A stretch of 64,000 nucleotides of DNA from Streptomyces sp. CB02400 (GCF_001905725.1 NZ_LIWB01000018.1:133616-197615), one strand, 5' to 3'. Numbered from the stretch's first letter, positions 41,044 to 50,319 are shown. Translations and numbers: made by a program. The notes: generated by a model not told the origin, from the letters alone.

Positions 41044-41841
41044 TCACCATTCCAGCCGCCAGGGCCGCCCGCTGCTCGCGAAGTGCCCCACGTTCACGCA
41101 CTCGGTGGCGCCGATCCGCATCCGCCGCACCAGCGGCTGGTGGACGTGTCCGAACAGGGAGTAGCGGGGCCGGGTGCGGCGGATGGCGTCCAGCAGGGCC
41201 CGGCTGCCGCGTTCGAAGCGGCGCGCGACGGTGTCGTAGACCAGCTCGGGCACCTCCGGCGGGATGTGCGTGCACAGCACGTCGACCTCGCCCACGGCCT
41301 CGATCTTCGCCGCGTACTCCTCGTCGTCGATCTCGTACGGCGTGCGCATCGGGGTGCGCAGGCCGCCGCCGACGAAGCCGAAGGTCCGGCCGCCGATCTC
41401 CACCCGCTGCCCGTCCAGCACGGTCAGGCCGGGACCCGCGTACTCCTGCCACAGGGGCGGCACGTCGACATTGCCGTACGTCGCGTACGTCGGGGTGGGG
41501 AACGCGGCGAACAGCTCGGCGTACTGCTTGCGCACCGCCTTCTCGATCGCGGCGGCCTTGTCCATCCCGATGTCCGCCCACAGCCGGCGCTGGAACTCGC
41601 GCGCCTCCTCGAAGCGGCGGGCGGTGCGCAGCTCCACGATGAGGTCGGCGTTCTCGGTGCCGAACAGGTCGGGGAAGATGCCGCGCGAGTGGTCGGCGTA
41701 GTCCAGGAAGAGCACCAGGTCGCCCAGGCAGATCAGGGCGTCGGCGCCCTCCCCCGCGCGGGCCAGGTCGCGGGCGTTGCCGTGCACGTCACTGACCACG
41801 TGGACGCGTGTGCGCCGGTTTCCGCCTGGTGTGGATGCCAT
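41044..41841 (-). CDS. Calcineurin-type metallophosphoesterase
   Basis: A 265-residue metallophosphoesterase. Metal motifs: VHVVSDVHGNARDLAR, ALICLGDLVLF, YATYGNVDVPP (GNxD/E), VLCTHIPPE and SLFGHVHQPL (GHxH). The HxxE helix region is the family pattern. No secretion signal. ATG at 41841 has a weak ribosome site. Substrate unknown. Divergent from the acyl-CoA synthetase gene. Confidence 0.9.
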   Translation of the reverse strand: MASTPGGNRRTRVHVVSDVHGNARDLARAGEGADALICLGDLVLFLDYADHSRGIFPDLFGTENADLIVELRTARRFEEAREFQRRLWADIGMDKAAAIEKAVRKQYAELFAAFPTPTYATYGNVDVPPLWQEYAGPGLTVLDGQRVEIGGRTFGFVGGGLRTPMRTPYEIDDEEYAAKIEAVGEVDVLCTHIPPEVPELVYDTVARRFERGSRALLDAIRRTRPRYSLFGHVHQPLVRRMRIGATECVNVGHFASSGRPWRLEW

Positions 41842-42137
41842 GGCGATCAAGGGTAAGCGTGTGCGGCCCGCGTGAACAACGGCGGGCCTACCTGCGGTTA
41901 CTGGCTCGTCGGTGAAGGGGTGGACTACTGTGCGCAATGAAACACCAACCTGTGTGACGCAGCGAACATCTCGCCGGGACCCCCTGTCGTAGACGCCATA
42001 CCGGCGGGTAACGTCCGGGCAGTCCAGTCGTGCTCGGGATTTCAACATGTGAATTCGCGAGCACCCGTCCGAGCCTTGGACCGCACCGTCGCATCGCACA
42101 ACGTCGTGGCGCCGGCGCCCTAAGAGGAGCAGCAGTC
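41842..42137. other. Divergent promoter region with possible leaderless micro-ORF
   Basis: TACTGT at 41926-41931 could be a -10 box for the plus strand. Six bases on, ATG at 41937 opens a six-codon frame (MKHQPV, stop at 41955-41957), which may be a leaderless uORF of the acyl-CoA synthetase transcript, or chance. No other structure is seen. Confidence 0.3.
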
Positions 42138-43934
42138 TTGCGCGAGTTCAGCCTTCCGGCTTTGTACGAGGTCCCCGCGGACGGAAACCTGACCGACATC
42201 GTCCGCAGAAACGCCGCGCAGCACCCCGACGTCGCCGTCATCGCCCGCAAGGTGGGCGGGACCTGGCAGGACGTGACGGCGACCGCCTTCCTGGCGGAGG
42301 TGCGGGCGGCCGCCAAGGGCATGATCGCCGCCGGTGTGCGGCCCGGCGACCGGGTCGGCCTGATGTCCCGCACCCGCTACGAGTGGACACTGCTGGACTT
42401 CGCGATCTGGAGCGCCGGCGCGGTCACCGTGCCGGTGTACGAGACCAGCTCGCCGGAGCAGGTGGCGTGGATCCTCGGCGACTCCGGCGCCACCGCCTGC
42501 TTCGTGGAGCTCGACGCCCACGCGGCGACGGTGGAGTCCGTGCGCGACCGGCTGCCCGCGCTGAAGAACCTGTGGCAGATCGAGGCCGGCGGGATCAAGG
42601 AGCTGGGCCGGCTCGGGCAGGGCGTCGACGACGGGACGGTCGAGGAGCGCAGCTCGTTCGCGAAGGCGGACGACCCGGCGACCATCGTCTACACCTCCGG
42701 TACGACCGGACGGCCCAAGGGCTGTGTGCTCACCCACCGCAGCTTCTTCGCCGAGTGCGGCAACATCGTGGAGCGGCTGCGTCCGCTGTTCCGCACCGGC
42801 GAGTGCTCGGTGCTGCTGTTCCTGCCGCTCGCGCACGTCTTCGGGCGGCTGGTGCAGATCGCGCCCATGATGGCGCCGATCAAGCTGGGCTGCGTGCCCG
42901 ACATCAAGAACCTCACCGACGAGCTGGCCGCGTTCCGCCCGACGCTGATCCTGGGCGTGCCGCGGGTCTTCGAGAAGGTCTACAACTCGGCGCGGGCCAA
43001 GGCGCAGGCCGACGGCAAGGGCAAGATCTTCGACAAGGCGGCGGACACGGCGATCGCCTACAGCCGGGCGCTGGACACGCCGTCCGGGCCGTCGCTCGGC
43101 CTGAAGATCAAGCACAAGGTGTTCGACAAGCTGGTCTACGGCAAGCTGCGCGCGGTGCTGGGCGGGCGCGGCGAGTACGCCATCTCCGGTGGCGCCCCGC
43201 TGGGTGAACGCCTGGGACACTTCTTCCGCGGCATCGGCTTCAGCGTGCTGGAGGGGTACGGGCTGACCGAGTCCTGTGCGGCCACCGCGTTCAACCCGTG
43301 GGACCGGCAGAAGATCGGCACGGTCGGCCAGCCGCTGCCCGGATCCGTCATCCGGATAGCGGACGACGGCGAGGTGCTGCTGCACGGCGAGCACCTGTTC
43401 AAGGAGTACTGGAACAACCCGGGCGCGACCGCCGAGGCGCTCGCCGACGGGTGGTTCCACACCGGGGACATCGGCACGCTGGACGAGGACGGCTATCTGC
43501 GGATCACCGGCCGCAAGAAGGAGATACTGGTGACGGCGGGCGGCAAGAACGTCGCCCCGGCGGTGATCGAGGACCGGATCCGGGCGCACGCGCTGGTCGC
43601 GGAGTGCATGGTCGTGGGGGACGGGCGGCCGTTCGTGGGGGCGCTGGTCACCATCGACGAGGAGTTCCTGGGGCGGTGGTGCGCGGAGCACGGGAAGCCG
43701 GCGGGGTCGACGGCGGGGTCGCTGAGCGAGGATCCCGATCTGCTCGCGGCGATCCAGGCCGCCGTCGATGACGGCAACTCGGCGGTTTCCAAGGCGGAGT
43801 CGGTACGGAAGTTCCGGGTTCTGCCGGCGCAGTTCACCGAGGAGTCGGGACATTTGACTCCGTCGTTGAAGCTCAAGCGGAATGTTGTCGCCAAGGACTA
43901 CGCCCACGAAATCGAGGCGATTTACGCCAAGTAG
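42138..43934 (+). CDS. Long-chain acyl-CoA synthetase (FadD15 type)
   Basis: A 598-residue AMP-forming enzyme: P-loop-like IVYTSGTTGRPKGCVLTHRSF (about 178-198), LLFLPLAHVFGRLVQ, GGAPLGERLGHFFRGIGFSVLEGYGLTESCA (about 354-384), GDIGTLDEDGYLRITGRKKEILVTAGGKNVAPAVIED (about 446-482). It activates fatty acids as CoA thioesters. TTG start at 42138, with GAGGAG eight bases upstream and the family N-terminus REFSLPALYE; the frame continues upstream but without a site. Family and position match M. tuberculosis FadD15 (Rv2187). Confidence 0.94.
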   Translation: MREFSLPALYEVPADGNLTDIVRRNAAQHPDVAVIARKVGGTWQDVTATAFLAEVRAAAKGMIAAGVRPGDRVGLMSRTRYEWTLLDFAIWSAGAVTVPVYETSSPEQVAWILGDSGATACFVELDAHAATVESVRDRLPALKNLWQIEAGGIKELGRLGQGVDDGTVEERSSFAKADDPATIVYTSGTTGRPKGCVLTHRSFFAECGNIVERLRPLFRTGECSVLLFLPLAHVFGRLVQIAPMMAPIKLGCVPDIKNLTDELAAFRPTLILGVPRVFEKVYNSARAKAQADGKGKIFDKAADTAIAYSRALDTPSGPSLGLKIKHKVFDKLVYGKLRAVLGGRGEYAISGGAPLGERLGHFFRGIGFSVLEGYGLTESCAATAFNPWDRQKIGTVGQPLPGSVIRIADDGEVLLHGEHLFKEYWNNPGATAEALADGWFHTGDIGTLDEDGYLRITGRKKEILVTAGGKNVAPAVIEDRIRAHALVAECMVVGDGRPFVGALVTIDEEFLGRWCAEHGKPAGSTAGSLSEDPDLLAAIQAAVDDGNSAVSKAESVRKFRVLPAQFTEESGHLTPSLKLKRNVVAKDYAHEIEAIYAK

Positions 43935-43989
43935 GTTCTGCTTGGGCGCAGTTCGGGGTGCCACTTGAGCGCCGTGGGCGGGTGCGGGT

Positions 43990-44064
43990 CGGGTGTGGCT
44001 TGTCGCGCCCACGCGGCGGAGCCGCACAATGTCACAGCCCCGCGCCCCTGGGGAGCTGCCCCTG
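43990..44064. repeat. GC-rich intergenic repeat with a GCGG-GGAG-CCGC stem
   Basis: CACGCGGCGGAGCCGCACA, then AATGTCACAGCCCCGCGCCCCTGG, a composition and word set common between Streptomyces genes; likely a terminator-like element after fadD. Confidence 0.5.
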
Positions 44065-44134
44065 ACGGCGTTCTTCAGAACAGCCCCGTCAGAGCAGCCT
44101 CTTCCGAGCAGCTTCTTCAGAGCAGCTTCTTCAG
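44065..44134. repeat. Five-copy 14-bp tandem repeat at the 3' end of the GT4 gene
   Basis: Five successive 14-base units: ACGGCGTTCTTCAG, AACAGCCCCGTCAG, AGCAGCCTCTTCCG, AGCAGCTTCTTCAG, AGCAGCTTCTTCAG. On the minus strand the last two read CTGAAGAAGCTGCT, the very codons ending the glycosyltransferase (LKKLL); its stop codon at 44117-44119 falls inside the array. Confidence 0.85.
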
Positions 44135-45259
44135 GTGCTCGGCCAATAGGTCCCAGCGCCACTTCTGTTCGACCCATTCCCTGCCGCGCTCGCCCATCCT
44201 TCGGCGGAGTTCCCCGTCGCCCAGGAGGGTGATGACGCGGTCCGCGGTCTGGTCGGGCGCGTTGCCGGGGACGACCCAGCCGGTTTCGCCTTCGAGGACC
44301 GCGTCGGGGGCGCCGCCGGAGTCGCCGGCGACGACCGGGAGGCCGGTCGCGGACGCCTCCAGGTAGACGATGCCGAGCCCTTCCACGTCCAGGCCCCCGC
44401 GCCGGGTGCGGCACGGCATCGCGAAGACGTCGCCGGCGCCGTAGTGGGCGGGCAGCTCGGACCAGGGGACGGAGCCGGTGAAGCGGACGGAGGCGGCGAC
44501 GCCCGTGTCGTGCGCGAGGCGGCGCAGGTCCTTCTCGTAGGGGCCGCCGCCGACGACCAGCAGGACGGCGTCCGGTTCGGCGGCCAGGATCGCCGGCATC
44601 GCCCGGATCAGCGTGTCCTGCCCCTTGCGCGGCACCAGCCGGGAGACGCACACGACCACCGGCCGGTCGGTCAGCCCGAGCCGGGCCCGGACCTCGTCGC
44701 CGCCCGAACCGGGGTGGAAGGTCTTCTCGTCGACGCCAGGCGGCAGTTGCACCATCCGGGAGGCCGCCTCGGGGGTCAGCGCGCCGGCGATGCGGGAGCG
44801 CGTGTACTCGCCGAGGTAGGTGATCGTGTCCGTGGAGTCCCCGATACGGCGCAGGAGTTGCCGCGCGGCGGGCAGCTGGGCCCAGCCGGCCTCGTGGCCG
44901 TGGGTGGTGGCCACGATCCGCTCGGCGCCCGCCCGGCGCAGCGCCGGTGCCATCAGCCCGAGCGGTGCCGCCGCCCCGAACCACACCGAGGTGCACCCGT
45001 GCTCGCGCAGCAGCCCGACGGCCCGCCGGGTGGCGGCCGGGGTCGGCAGCAGCATCGTCGTACGGTCGCGTACGACGGTGAAGGGCTGCTCGGCGTCGAA
45101 GGCGGCGGTGGCCTCGACGCCCTCCCGGGAGCGCTTCCAGGTGGAGGCGTAGACGACGAGCCGCTCCGGGTCGAGCCGCAGCGCCATGTTGTGCAGGAAC
45201 GCCTGGATGCCGCCGGGGCGGGGCGGGAAGTCGTTGGTCACGATCAGGGTCTTGTGCAT
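44117..45259 (-). CDS. GT4 glycosyltransferase, PimB-like
   Basis: A 380-residue retaining GT-B enzyme. KTLIVTNDFPPRPGGIQAFLHNMA (GGIQ donor loop), TTHGHEAGWA, VVCVSRLVPRKGQDTLIRAMP, LLVVGGGPYEKDL, RTRRGGLDVEGLGIVYLEASATGLPVVAGDSGGAPDAV (EGLGIVYLE, E-x7-E motif). Sequence and context resemble PimB' (Rv2188c), which adds mannose to phosphatidyl-inositol mannosides. ATG at 45259 has a weak site. A tandem repeat extends its 3' end. Confidence 0.9.
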   Translation of the reverse strand: MHKTLIVTNDFPPRPGGIQAFLHNMALRLDPERLVVYASTWKRSREGVEATAAFDAEQPFTVVRDRTTMLLPTPAATRRAVGLLREHGCTSVWFGAAAPLGLMAPALRRAGAERIVATTHGHEAGWAQLPAARQLLRRIGDSTDTITYLGEYTRSRIAGALTPEAASRMVQLPPGVDEKTFHPGSGGDEVRARLGLTDRPVVVCVSRLVPRKGQDTLIRAMPAILAAEPDAVLLVVGGGPYEKDLRRLAHDTGVAASVRFTGSVPWSELPAHYGAGDVFAMPCRTRRGGLDVEGLGIVYLEASATGLPVVAGDSGGAPDAVLEGETGWVVPGNAPDQTADRVITLLGDGELRRRMGERGREWVEQKWRWDLLAEHLKKLL

Positions 45260-45385
45260 CGCCGCCGACCCTACCGAACGGGGGGTGCGCCGTTCGCCGC
45301 GGCGGCGCTCTGTGGCACGTACACAGGTGTCCGGGACATCATGGCCCCTCACGACCGCGCACCGGACGGGCAGGGAGCACAGCAC

Positions 45386-46621
45386 ATGAGGACGACGGCC
45401 GTGCGGGGCTCCCTCGCCCCGCTGCTGCTTCTGTGGGGGCTGACACGGGCCGCCCTGCTGCTGTGCGTGCTGAAGGTGATCGTCTTCCCCGGGCCGGACG
45501 TGACCAGCGACGTGTCGGTCATCTACCGGGGCTGGTACGACGTCCTGCGCACCGGGACGTTCCCGCTGGACGACGTGACCTGGCAGTACCCGCCCGCCGC
45601 GGCCCTGGCGATCCTCTCCCCCGGCCTGCTGCCGTTCCTGGAGTACGCCACCGCCTTCTTCGTCCTGGCCTGTCTCGCCGACCTGGTCACCCTGTGTTTG
45701 CTGCTGTACGCCGGCCGTCGTCCCGGACGGTCGCCGCGCGGTGCCTGGGTGTGGGTGGTGGGCGTGCCGCTGCTCGGGCCGACGGTGTACGCGCGCTACG
45801 ACGTGATGGTGACCGCGGTCGCCGTGGCCGCGCTGCTGGCGGCCGCCCGGTACCCCCGGCTGGCGGGGGCGCTCGCCGGTTTCGGGGCGCTGGTGAAGGT
45901 GTGGCCGGCGCTGCTGCTGCTCGCGGTGCGGCGGCGTGGTGCGTGGGTGTCGGCGGCGGTGACCGGTGCCGGTGTGGCCGGCCTGTTCGCCGTACTGATG
46001 CCGGGGGCGTTCGCGTTCCTGGCCTTTCAGCGGGACCGGGGGACGGAGGTGGAGTCGCTGGGGGCGCTCGTCTTCCATGTGGCGCGGCATCACGGCTGGG
46101 AGGGGGAGGTGCTGCTCAACTACGGCTCGGTGGAGTTCCTCGGGCCGTATGTGGGCTGGGTGAGCACGGGGGCGTTGCTGCTGAGCGGGGCCGCGCTGGG
46201 GTGGCTGGTGCTGTGGCGGGTGATGGCCGTCCGGTTCTCGGCGCACAGTGTCGCCGACGCGGCGTTCGTGGCGGTGCTTCTGTTCACGACGACGAGTCGG
46301 GTGATCAGTCCGCAGTACATGGTGTGGCTGGTGGGGCTCGGGGCGGTGTGTCTGTGCTTCCGTGAGAGCCGGATGGGGGTGGCGGTGGGGCTGGTGCTGG
46401 GGGCTTCGTTGGTGACGGTGCTGGAGTTTCCCGTGTGGTTCGCCCATGTGGTCGCCAGCGACTCGCTCGGGATCGCCCTGCTGGTTCTGCGCAACGGGCT
46501 GTTGGTGGCGGCGACGGTTGTGGCGGCGCGGGTGCTGTGGTGTGCGACGGTTCCCCGGCGGCGGTCTGTACCTACGGTTCCCGGGCCGGCCCGCGCTGCC
46601 GGGACGCCGGTCTCGTCCTGA
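45386..46621 (+). CDS. GT87-type mannosyltransferase-like membrane protein (DUF2029)
   Basis: A 411-residue integral membrane protein with ten or more predicted helices. The polyprenyl-phosphate-mannose-dependent glycosyltransferase 87 pattern is visible in SDVSVIYRGWYDVLRTGTFPLDDVTWQYPPAAAL (catalytic Asp and YPP) and YARYDVMVTAVAVAAL, GFGALVKVWPALLL, TTSRVISPQYMVWL. Similar to the alpha-1,2-mannosyltransferase Rv2181 that works with PimB'-type enzymes. ATG at 45386 with AGGGAG at eight bases. Divergent from the GT4 gene; the pair likely serves envelope glycolipid mannosylation. Confidence 0.87.
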   Translation: MRTTAVRGSLAPLLLLWGLTRAALLLCVLKVIVFPGPDVTSDVSVIYRGWYDVLRTGTFPLDDVTWQYPPAAALAILSPGLLPFLEYATAFFVLACLADLVTLCLLLYAGRRPGRSPRGAWVWVVGVPLLGPTVYARYDVMVTAVAVAALLAAARYPRLAGALAGFGALVKVWPALLLLAVRRRGAWVSAAVTGAGVAGLFAVLMPGAFAFLAFQRDRGTEVESLGALVFHVARHHGWEGEVLLNYGSVEFLGPYVGWVSTGALLLSGAALGWLVLWRVMAVRFSAHSVADAAFVAVLLFTTTSRVISPQYMVWLVGLGAVCLCFRESRMGVAVGLVLGASLVTVLEFPVWFAHVVASDSLGIALLVLRNGLLVAATVVAARVLWCATVPRRRSVPTVPGPARAAGTPVSS

Positions 46622-46689
46622 CCTCGGGCGGTGCGCGGACCAGCGCTCGCAGGTGCCCCCGCGTCGGTGCGGGCCGGGGGGTGTCCACG

Positions 46690-46812
46690 CAGTCCGGCGT
46701 TTACGGGGTGCCGTCGCGCCCACCCGTGCCGCCCTGGGGTACCTCCCAGGCCCTTGAGGCACTGGGGGAGGCACGACTGCCCGCGGATCGCCGGGGGCGG
46801 GGGACGGCGGCT
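46690..46812. repeat. Dispersed intergenic repeat family A, copy 4, split by an insert
   Basis: Flanks match copies 1-3 (ACGGGGTGCCGTCGCGCCCACC before, GCACGACTGCCCGCGGATCG behind), but about 37 extra bases (TGGGGTACCTCCCAGGCC... with its own GGGGTACCTCCC/GGGGGAGG complement) separate the two stem halves. Between convergent genes. Confidence 0.72.
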
Positions 46813-46864
46813 GCCCGCGGATCGCTGGGAGTGGTGGGCAGGCCGCGGAGGTTCGGGCTTGGGC

Positions 46865-48055
46865 TCAGCCCAGGGTGTTTCTCATGTACTCCTGCCACTG
46901 GGCCGTGAACTCCTCGCGGGTTGTGTCGAGGACTTGGTGCATCGCGGCCTCCACCGCGCCCTCGCGGTGTTCGTGTGTGCCCACCGCGCGGTAGAACTCG
47001 TCGAGGCGGTCCTCGCCCCAGTGGTCGGCGATGAGGCGGCAGGCCAGCCAGCCGCTCTCGTAGGCGCGGGCGAGGTGGTCCGCGTCGCCGGAGAAGCCGA
47101 AGTCCTCGTCGTCCGGCAGTCCGGCGGGCATCTCGCCCCGGCCCACCGCGTAGGCGAGCTCCGGTGCGATCTCCGCGGGGGCGCGGTCGCCGTCGCGGTA
47201 GCCGACCCAGTCGGCGAATCCCTCGGACAGCCACAGCGGGGTCGCGGCGGAGGTGTGGGCGCGGGTGGCGACGTGGGTGGTCTCGTGGGTGAGGACGACC
47301 TGCCGGCCCGAGTCGCCGAGCATTCCGAAGGCGTCCGGGTTGACGATGATCCGGTCCGCCGGGGCCCGACCGTCCGCGCCGGTGGCGCCGGTGGTGACCG
47401 CCGCGATCCCCCGGTAGGAGGAGGCGGGCGAGCCCAGCAGGCCCGCCATGCCCTCCAGGTTCTCCGGGACGAGGACGACCACGCGCCGGGCCCATCGCGG
47501 GCCCCACGCGTCGGACACCGCGGGCACCGCGCGGTCGGCCAGTTCGGCGTAGTCCCGCAGCTTCTCGTCGGGCTGTCCGACGCCCAGCACCAGGCTCCGC
47601 TCGCCCCGCACGGCGCGGGCCGTGCCCTGGTCCCACAACTGCTGGCCGGACTTCTTCGCGGGCCGGTCGGAGTCGACGGACCAGCGGCCGTCGCGGTCCC
47701 GGCTCAGGCTGAGGGAGCGGGCGGTGGTGACCGGGGACCGGTCGTGGCCCTCGACGCGGTAGCTCAGGTCGGCGGAGGCGGTGGCGGTGTCACCGGTGCG
47801 GTCGAGGGCGGTGACGCGGTAGGACCAGTCCGCGAGCGGCACCGCGCGCAGGTTGGCGAACCCGGCCCGGGTGCCGGTGCGGGCGTACGCGGCGGCGTCA
47901 CGGTCGAGGACGGCCTCCGCGCGGCGGTCGAGGAGGGACTGCACATCCGCGTGTACGGCGTCGACGGCAGGCCCCCCGCCGCACCCCACCAGGGAGACGA
48001 GCAGCAGACACAGCGCCATCACCGACGCACCCGACACCCGCCTTCGACCAGCCAC
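46865..48055 (-). CDS. Lipoprotein with gluzincin-type metallopeptidase motif
   Basis: A 396-residue protein exported as a lipoprotein (LLLVSLVGC lipobox, Cys25). After a roughly 150-residue NTF2-like region, residues about 165-390 are a peptidase MA-like domain: VLTHETTHVATRA (HExxH) and, 20 residues on, WLSEGFADWVGY (Glu ligand). GTG at 48055; a later GTG at 48037 is possible. All active-site residues of the gluzincin class are in place, so it may be an active extracellular peptidase. Substrate unknown. Confidence 0.85.
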   Translation of the reverse strand: MAGRRRVSGASVMALCLLLVSLVGCGGGPAVDAVHADVQSLLDRRAEAVLDRDAAAYARTGTRAGFANLRAVPLADWSYRVTALDRTGDTATASADLSYRVEGHDRSPVTTARSLSLSRDRDGRWSVDSDRPAKKSGQQLWDQGTARAVRGERSLVLGVGQPDEKLRDYAELADRAVPAVSDAWGPRWARRVVVLVPENLEGMAGLLGSPASSYRGIAAVTTGATGADGRAPADRIIVNPDAFGMLGDSGRQVVLTHETTHVATRAHTSAATPLWLSEGFADWVGYRDGDRAPAEIAPELAYAVGRGEMPAGLPDDEDFGFSGDADHLARAYESGWLACRLIADHWGEDRLDEFYRAVGTHEHREGAVEAAMHQVLDTTREEFTAQWQEYMRNTLG

Positions 48056-48088
48056 CTTCCCGAGGGTACGGGCGCCGGGCCGGCGCGG

Positions 48089-49102
48089 TCAGACCCTGGT
48101 GACCGACGAGACGGGCATCATGCCGACCGGGTCGTAGCGCACCGGGGCGCCGGGATGGGGCGCGTGGATCACCTGGCCGTTGCCCATGTACATCCCGACG
48201 TGGGAGGCGTCGGAGCGGTAGACGACCAGGTCACCGGGGCGCGCCTCGGACAGGGGGATCCGTCGGCCGGCGTACCGCTGGGCCTGCGAGGTGCGCGGCA
48301 GCGCGACCCCGGCCTGGGCGTACGACCACTGGGTCAGTCCGGAGCAGTCGAAGGCGGACGGGCCCTCGGCGCCCCAGACGTAGGGCCTGCCGAGGGCGGA
48401 GCGGGCGGCGGCGACGGCGGCCGCGGCGCGGGCCGAGGCGGGCGCGCCGGACGGGCCGAGCAGGTCCGCGCGCGCGGAGCGGGTGGCGCGGTCCCAGGCG
48501 GCGCGTTCGCCGGCCGGGAGGGAGGCGAGCAGCCGGCGGGCCTCGGTGAGCTTGCGCTCGACGGTCCGTTTGTGCGCGGCGACGGCCTTGCGGCTCCTCT
48601 CCAGTGCGCCGAGCTTTCCGGCCGCCTCCGCGCGGTCCTGGGCGAGGGAGCGCAGGGCGCCCCTCAGTCTCCTCAGCTCGGCGGCCTGGTGGACGGTGAT
48701 CCGGTCCAGTACGGAGGCCTTCTCGAGGTAGTCCTCCGGGTCGTCGGAGAGCAGCAGGGCGAGGGCGGGGTCGAGGCCGCCGGAGCGGTACTGGGCGCCG
48801 GCGAGCGAACCCAGCGACTCCCGCATGGTGTTGACGCGTGCCTGCTGCCGGGCGATGCCGTCCTGTGCGGTGGCGATCTGCCGGCGCAGTCCGTCGGCGC
48901 GCTCGTCGGCCTCGTTGTACGCCTCGGTCGCCTTCTCGGCCTCCCGGTAGAGGCGGTCCACCTCGGCCCGGGTGACGTCGTGCGGCGTGGCCGCGGCCGG
49001 TACGGCGGCGAGGGCGGTGGCCGCCGCGGACAGCAGACCGAGGGCGACGGTGGCGCTCCGGTCGGATCCGGACGACGGTGCGGTACGGCGATGGGACCCC
49101 AC
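48089..49102 (-). CDS. NlpC/P60 peptidoglycan hydrolase 1
   Basis: A 337-residue secreted protein: signal peptide (about residues 18-40, ALGLLSAAATALAAVPAAATPHD), coiled-coil region (about 45-200) and NlpC/P60 endopeptidase domain (about 225-337) with Cys in FDCSGLTQWSYAQAGV, His in SHVGMYMGNGQVIHAPH. It cuts D-Glu/DAP-type peptides in peptidoglycan. GTG at 49102 has AAGGAG upstream. It is similar end to end to the next gene (tandem paralogues). Similar to mycobacterial RipC (Rv2190c) in domain order and position. Confidence 0.94.
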   Translation of the reverse strand: MGSHRRTAPSSGSDRSATVALGLLSAAATALAAVPAAATPHDVTRAEVDRLYREAEKATEAYNEADERADGLRRQIATAQDGIARQQARVNTMRESLGSLAGAQYRSGGLDPALALLLSDDPEDYLEKASVLDRITVHQAAELRRLRGALRSLAQDRAEAAGKLGALERSRKAVAAHKRTVERKLTEARRLLASLPAGERAAWDRATRSARADLLGPSGAPASARAAAAVAAARSALGRPYVWGAEGPSAFDCSGLTQWSYAQAGVALPRTSQAQRYAGRRIPLSEARPGDLVVYRSDASHVGMYMGNGQVIHAPHPGAPVRYDPVGMMPVSSVTRV

Positions 49103-49278
49103 GGGAAGCCGCGCTCCTTCCGCTGGCGGACAGGGAAACGCGGCAGACAGTAGCCTCACGACGCCGGGCGAACCCTTGGCCGAGGCGACCGCACACAGTG
49201 ACGCCCCGCCTGTGACCTGCGTCAGAGGCGGGGCGCGGGGAAGATCGGCGCGGCGGGGAATCCCCCGAACGGCGGCAG

Positions 49279-50319
49279 CTAGACGCGGACGCCGAACATG
49301 AACGGGCCGCCGATGGTGTTCATCGACTCGTAGCGCACGACGGTGCCGGTGCGCGGGGCGTGGATGATCTGGCCGTTGCCCGCGTAGAGGCCCACGTGGT
49401 GCAGGTCGTTGAAGAAGAAGACGAGGTCGCCGACCTTGAGCTGGCTCACCGAGTAGATCCTGGTGCCGTCGTTGGTCTGGGCCTCGGAGGTGCGCGAGAT
49501 GCCGACGCCGGCCTGCGCGTACGCCCAGGAGGTCAGGCCGGAGCAGTCGAAGGAGGACGGGCCGGTGGCGCCGTAGACGTAGGGGGTGCCGAGCTTGCTC
49601 TGGGCGGCGGCGAAGGCGGCGGCGGCGCGGCCGGAACCGGCCGGGACGTTGACGTTGAGCGCCTCACGCTCGCTGGCGCGGGTGGCGCGGCTCTCCTCCT
49701 GGGCGAGCTGCTGCTTCTCCGCGGCGGTGAGGGTGTTGAGCAGCTTCTGCGCGGAGGAGAGCTTGCTCTGGACTTCCTTCTTCTTCTTGCCCAGTTCGGT
49801 GCGGGTGGCGGAGAGGTCCTTGAGCTTCTCGGACGCCTCGGAGCGCTGCTGGGCGAGCTCGCGCTGCTTCTCCTGGATCTCCTTGAGCGCGTCGACCTGC
49901 TGGGTGCTCAACTGGTCGAGCGTGGACGCCTTGTCGAGGTAGTCGTCCGGGTCGGCGGAGAGGAAGAGCTGGACGGAGGGGTCGATGCCGCCGCTGCGGT
50001 ACTGGGCGCTGGCCATCGAACCGAGGCCGTCGCGCAGCTCGTTGAGCTCCTGCTGGCCCTTGGCGACGTTGTCCTGGATCGTGGAGATCTCCTTCTGGAG
50101 CTTCTCCTGCTTCTCCTTGGCGCCGTTGTACTTCTCGGTGGCCTGCTCGGCCTGCTCGTAGAGCTTGTCGACCTTGGCCTTGACCTCGTCCTTGCTCGGC
50201 TTCTCGCTCGGCGCGGCGTTGGCGGCCTGCGAGCTCATGACGACAGCGGCTGCGGCAGCGGTGGTGAGCACGGTGACGCGTGCGCGGCTCGGCTGCTTGG
50301 GACGACGGTGGGACGCCAC
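49279..50319 (-). CDS. NlpC/P60 peptidoglycan hydrolase 2
   Basis: A 346-residue paralogue of the preceding hydrolase (SGGIDPSVQLFLSADPDDYLDKAS against SGGLDPALALLLSDDPEDYLEKAS). Signal peptide (AAAAAVVMSSQAANAA), long Lys/Glu/Gln-rich coiled coil, then the catalytic domain with FDCSGLTSWAYAQAGVGISR and HHVGLYAGNGQIIHAPR. GTG at 50319 with AAGGAG at nine bases. A long upstream region holds a palindrome and an ECF-type promoter-like pair, so it may be under cell-wall-stress control (inference). Confidence 0.95.
   Translation of the reverse strand: MASHRRPKQPSRARVTVLTTAAAAAVVMSSQAANAAPSEKPSKDEVKAKVDKLYEQAEQATEKYNGAKEKQEKLQKEISTIQDNVAKGQQELNELRDGLGSMASAQYRSGGIDPSVQLFLSADPDDYLDKASTLDQLSTQQVDALKEIQEKQRELAQQRSEASEKLKDLSATRTELGKKKKEVQSKLSSAQKLLNTLTAAEKQQLAQEESRATRASEREALNVNVPAGSGRAAAAFAAAQSKLGTPYVYGATGPSSFDCSGLTSWAYAQAGVGISRTSEAQTNDGTRIYSVSQLKVGDLVFFFNDLHHVGLYAGNGQIIHAPRTGTVVRYESMNTIGGPFMFGVRV

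Noticed and set aside
42120..44996. A 958-codon minus-strand open frame over the acyl-CoA synthetase
   Set aside because: It is antisense to a well-recognised AMP-forming enzyme and out of frame with the GT4 gene it overlaps.
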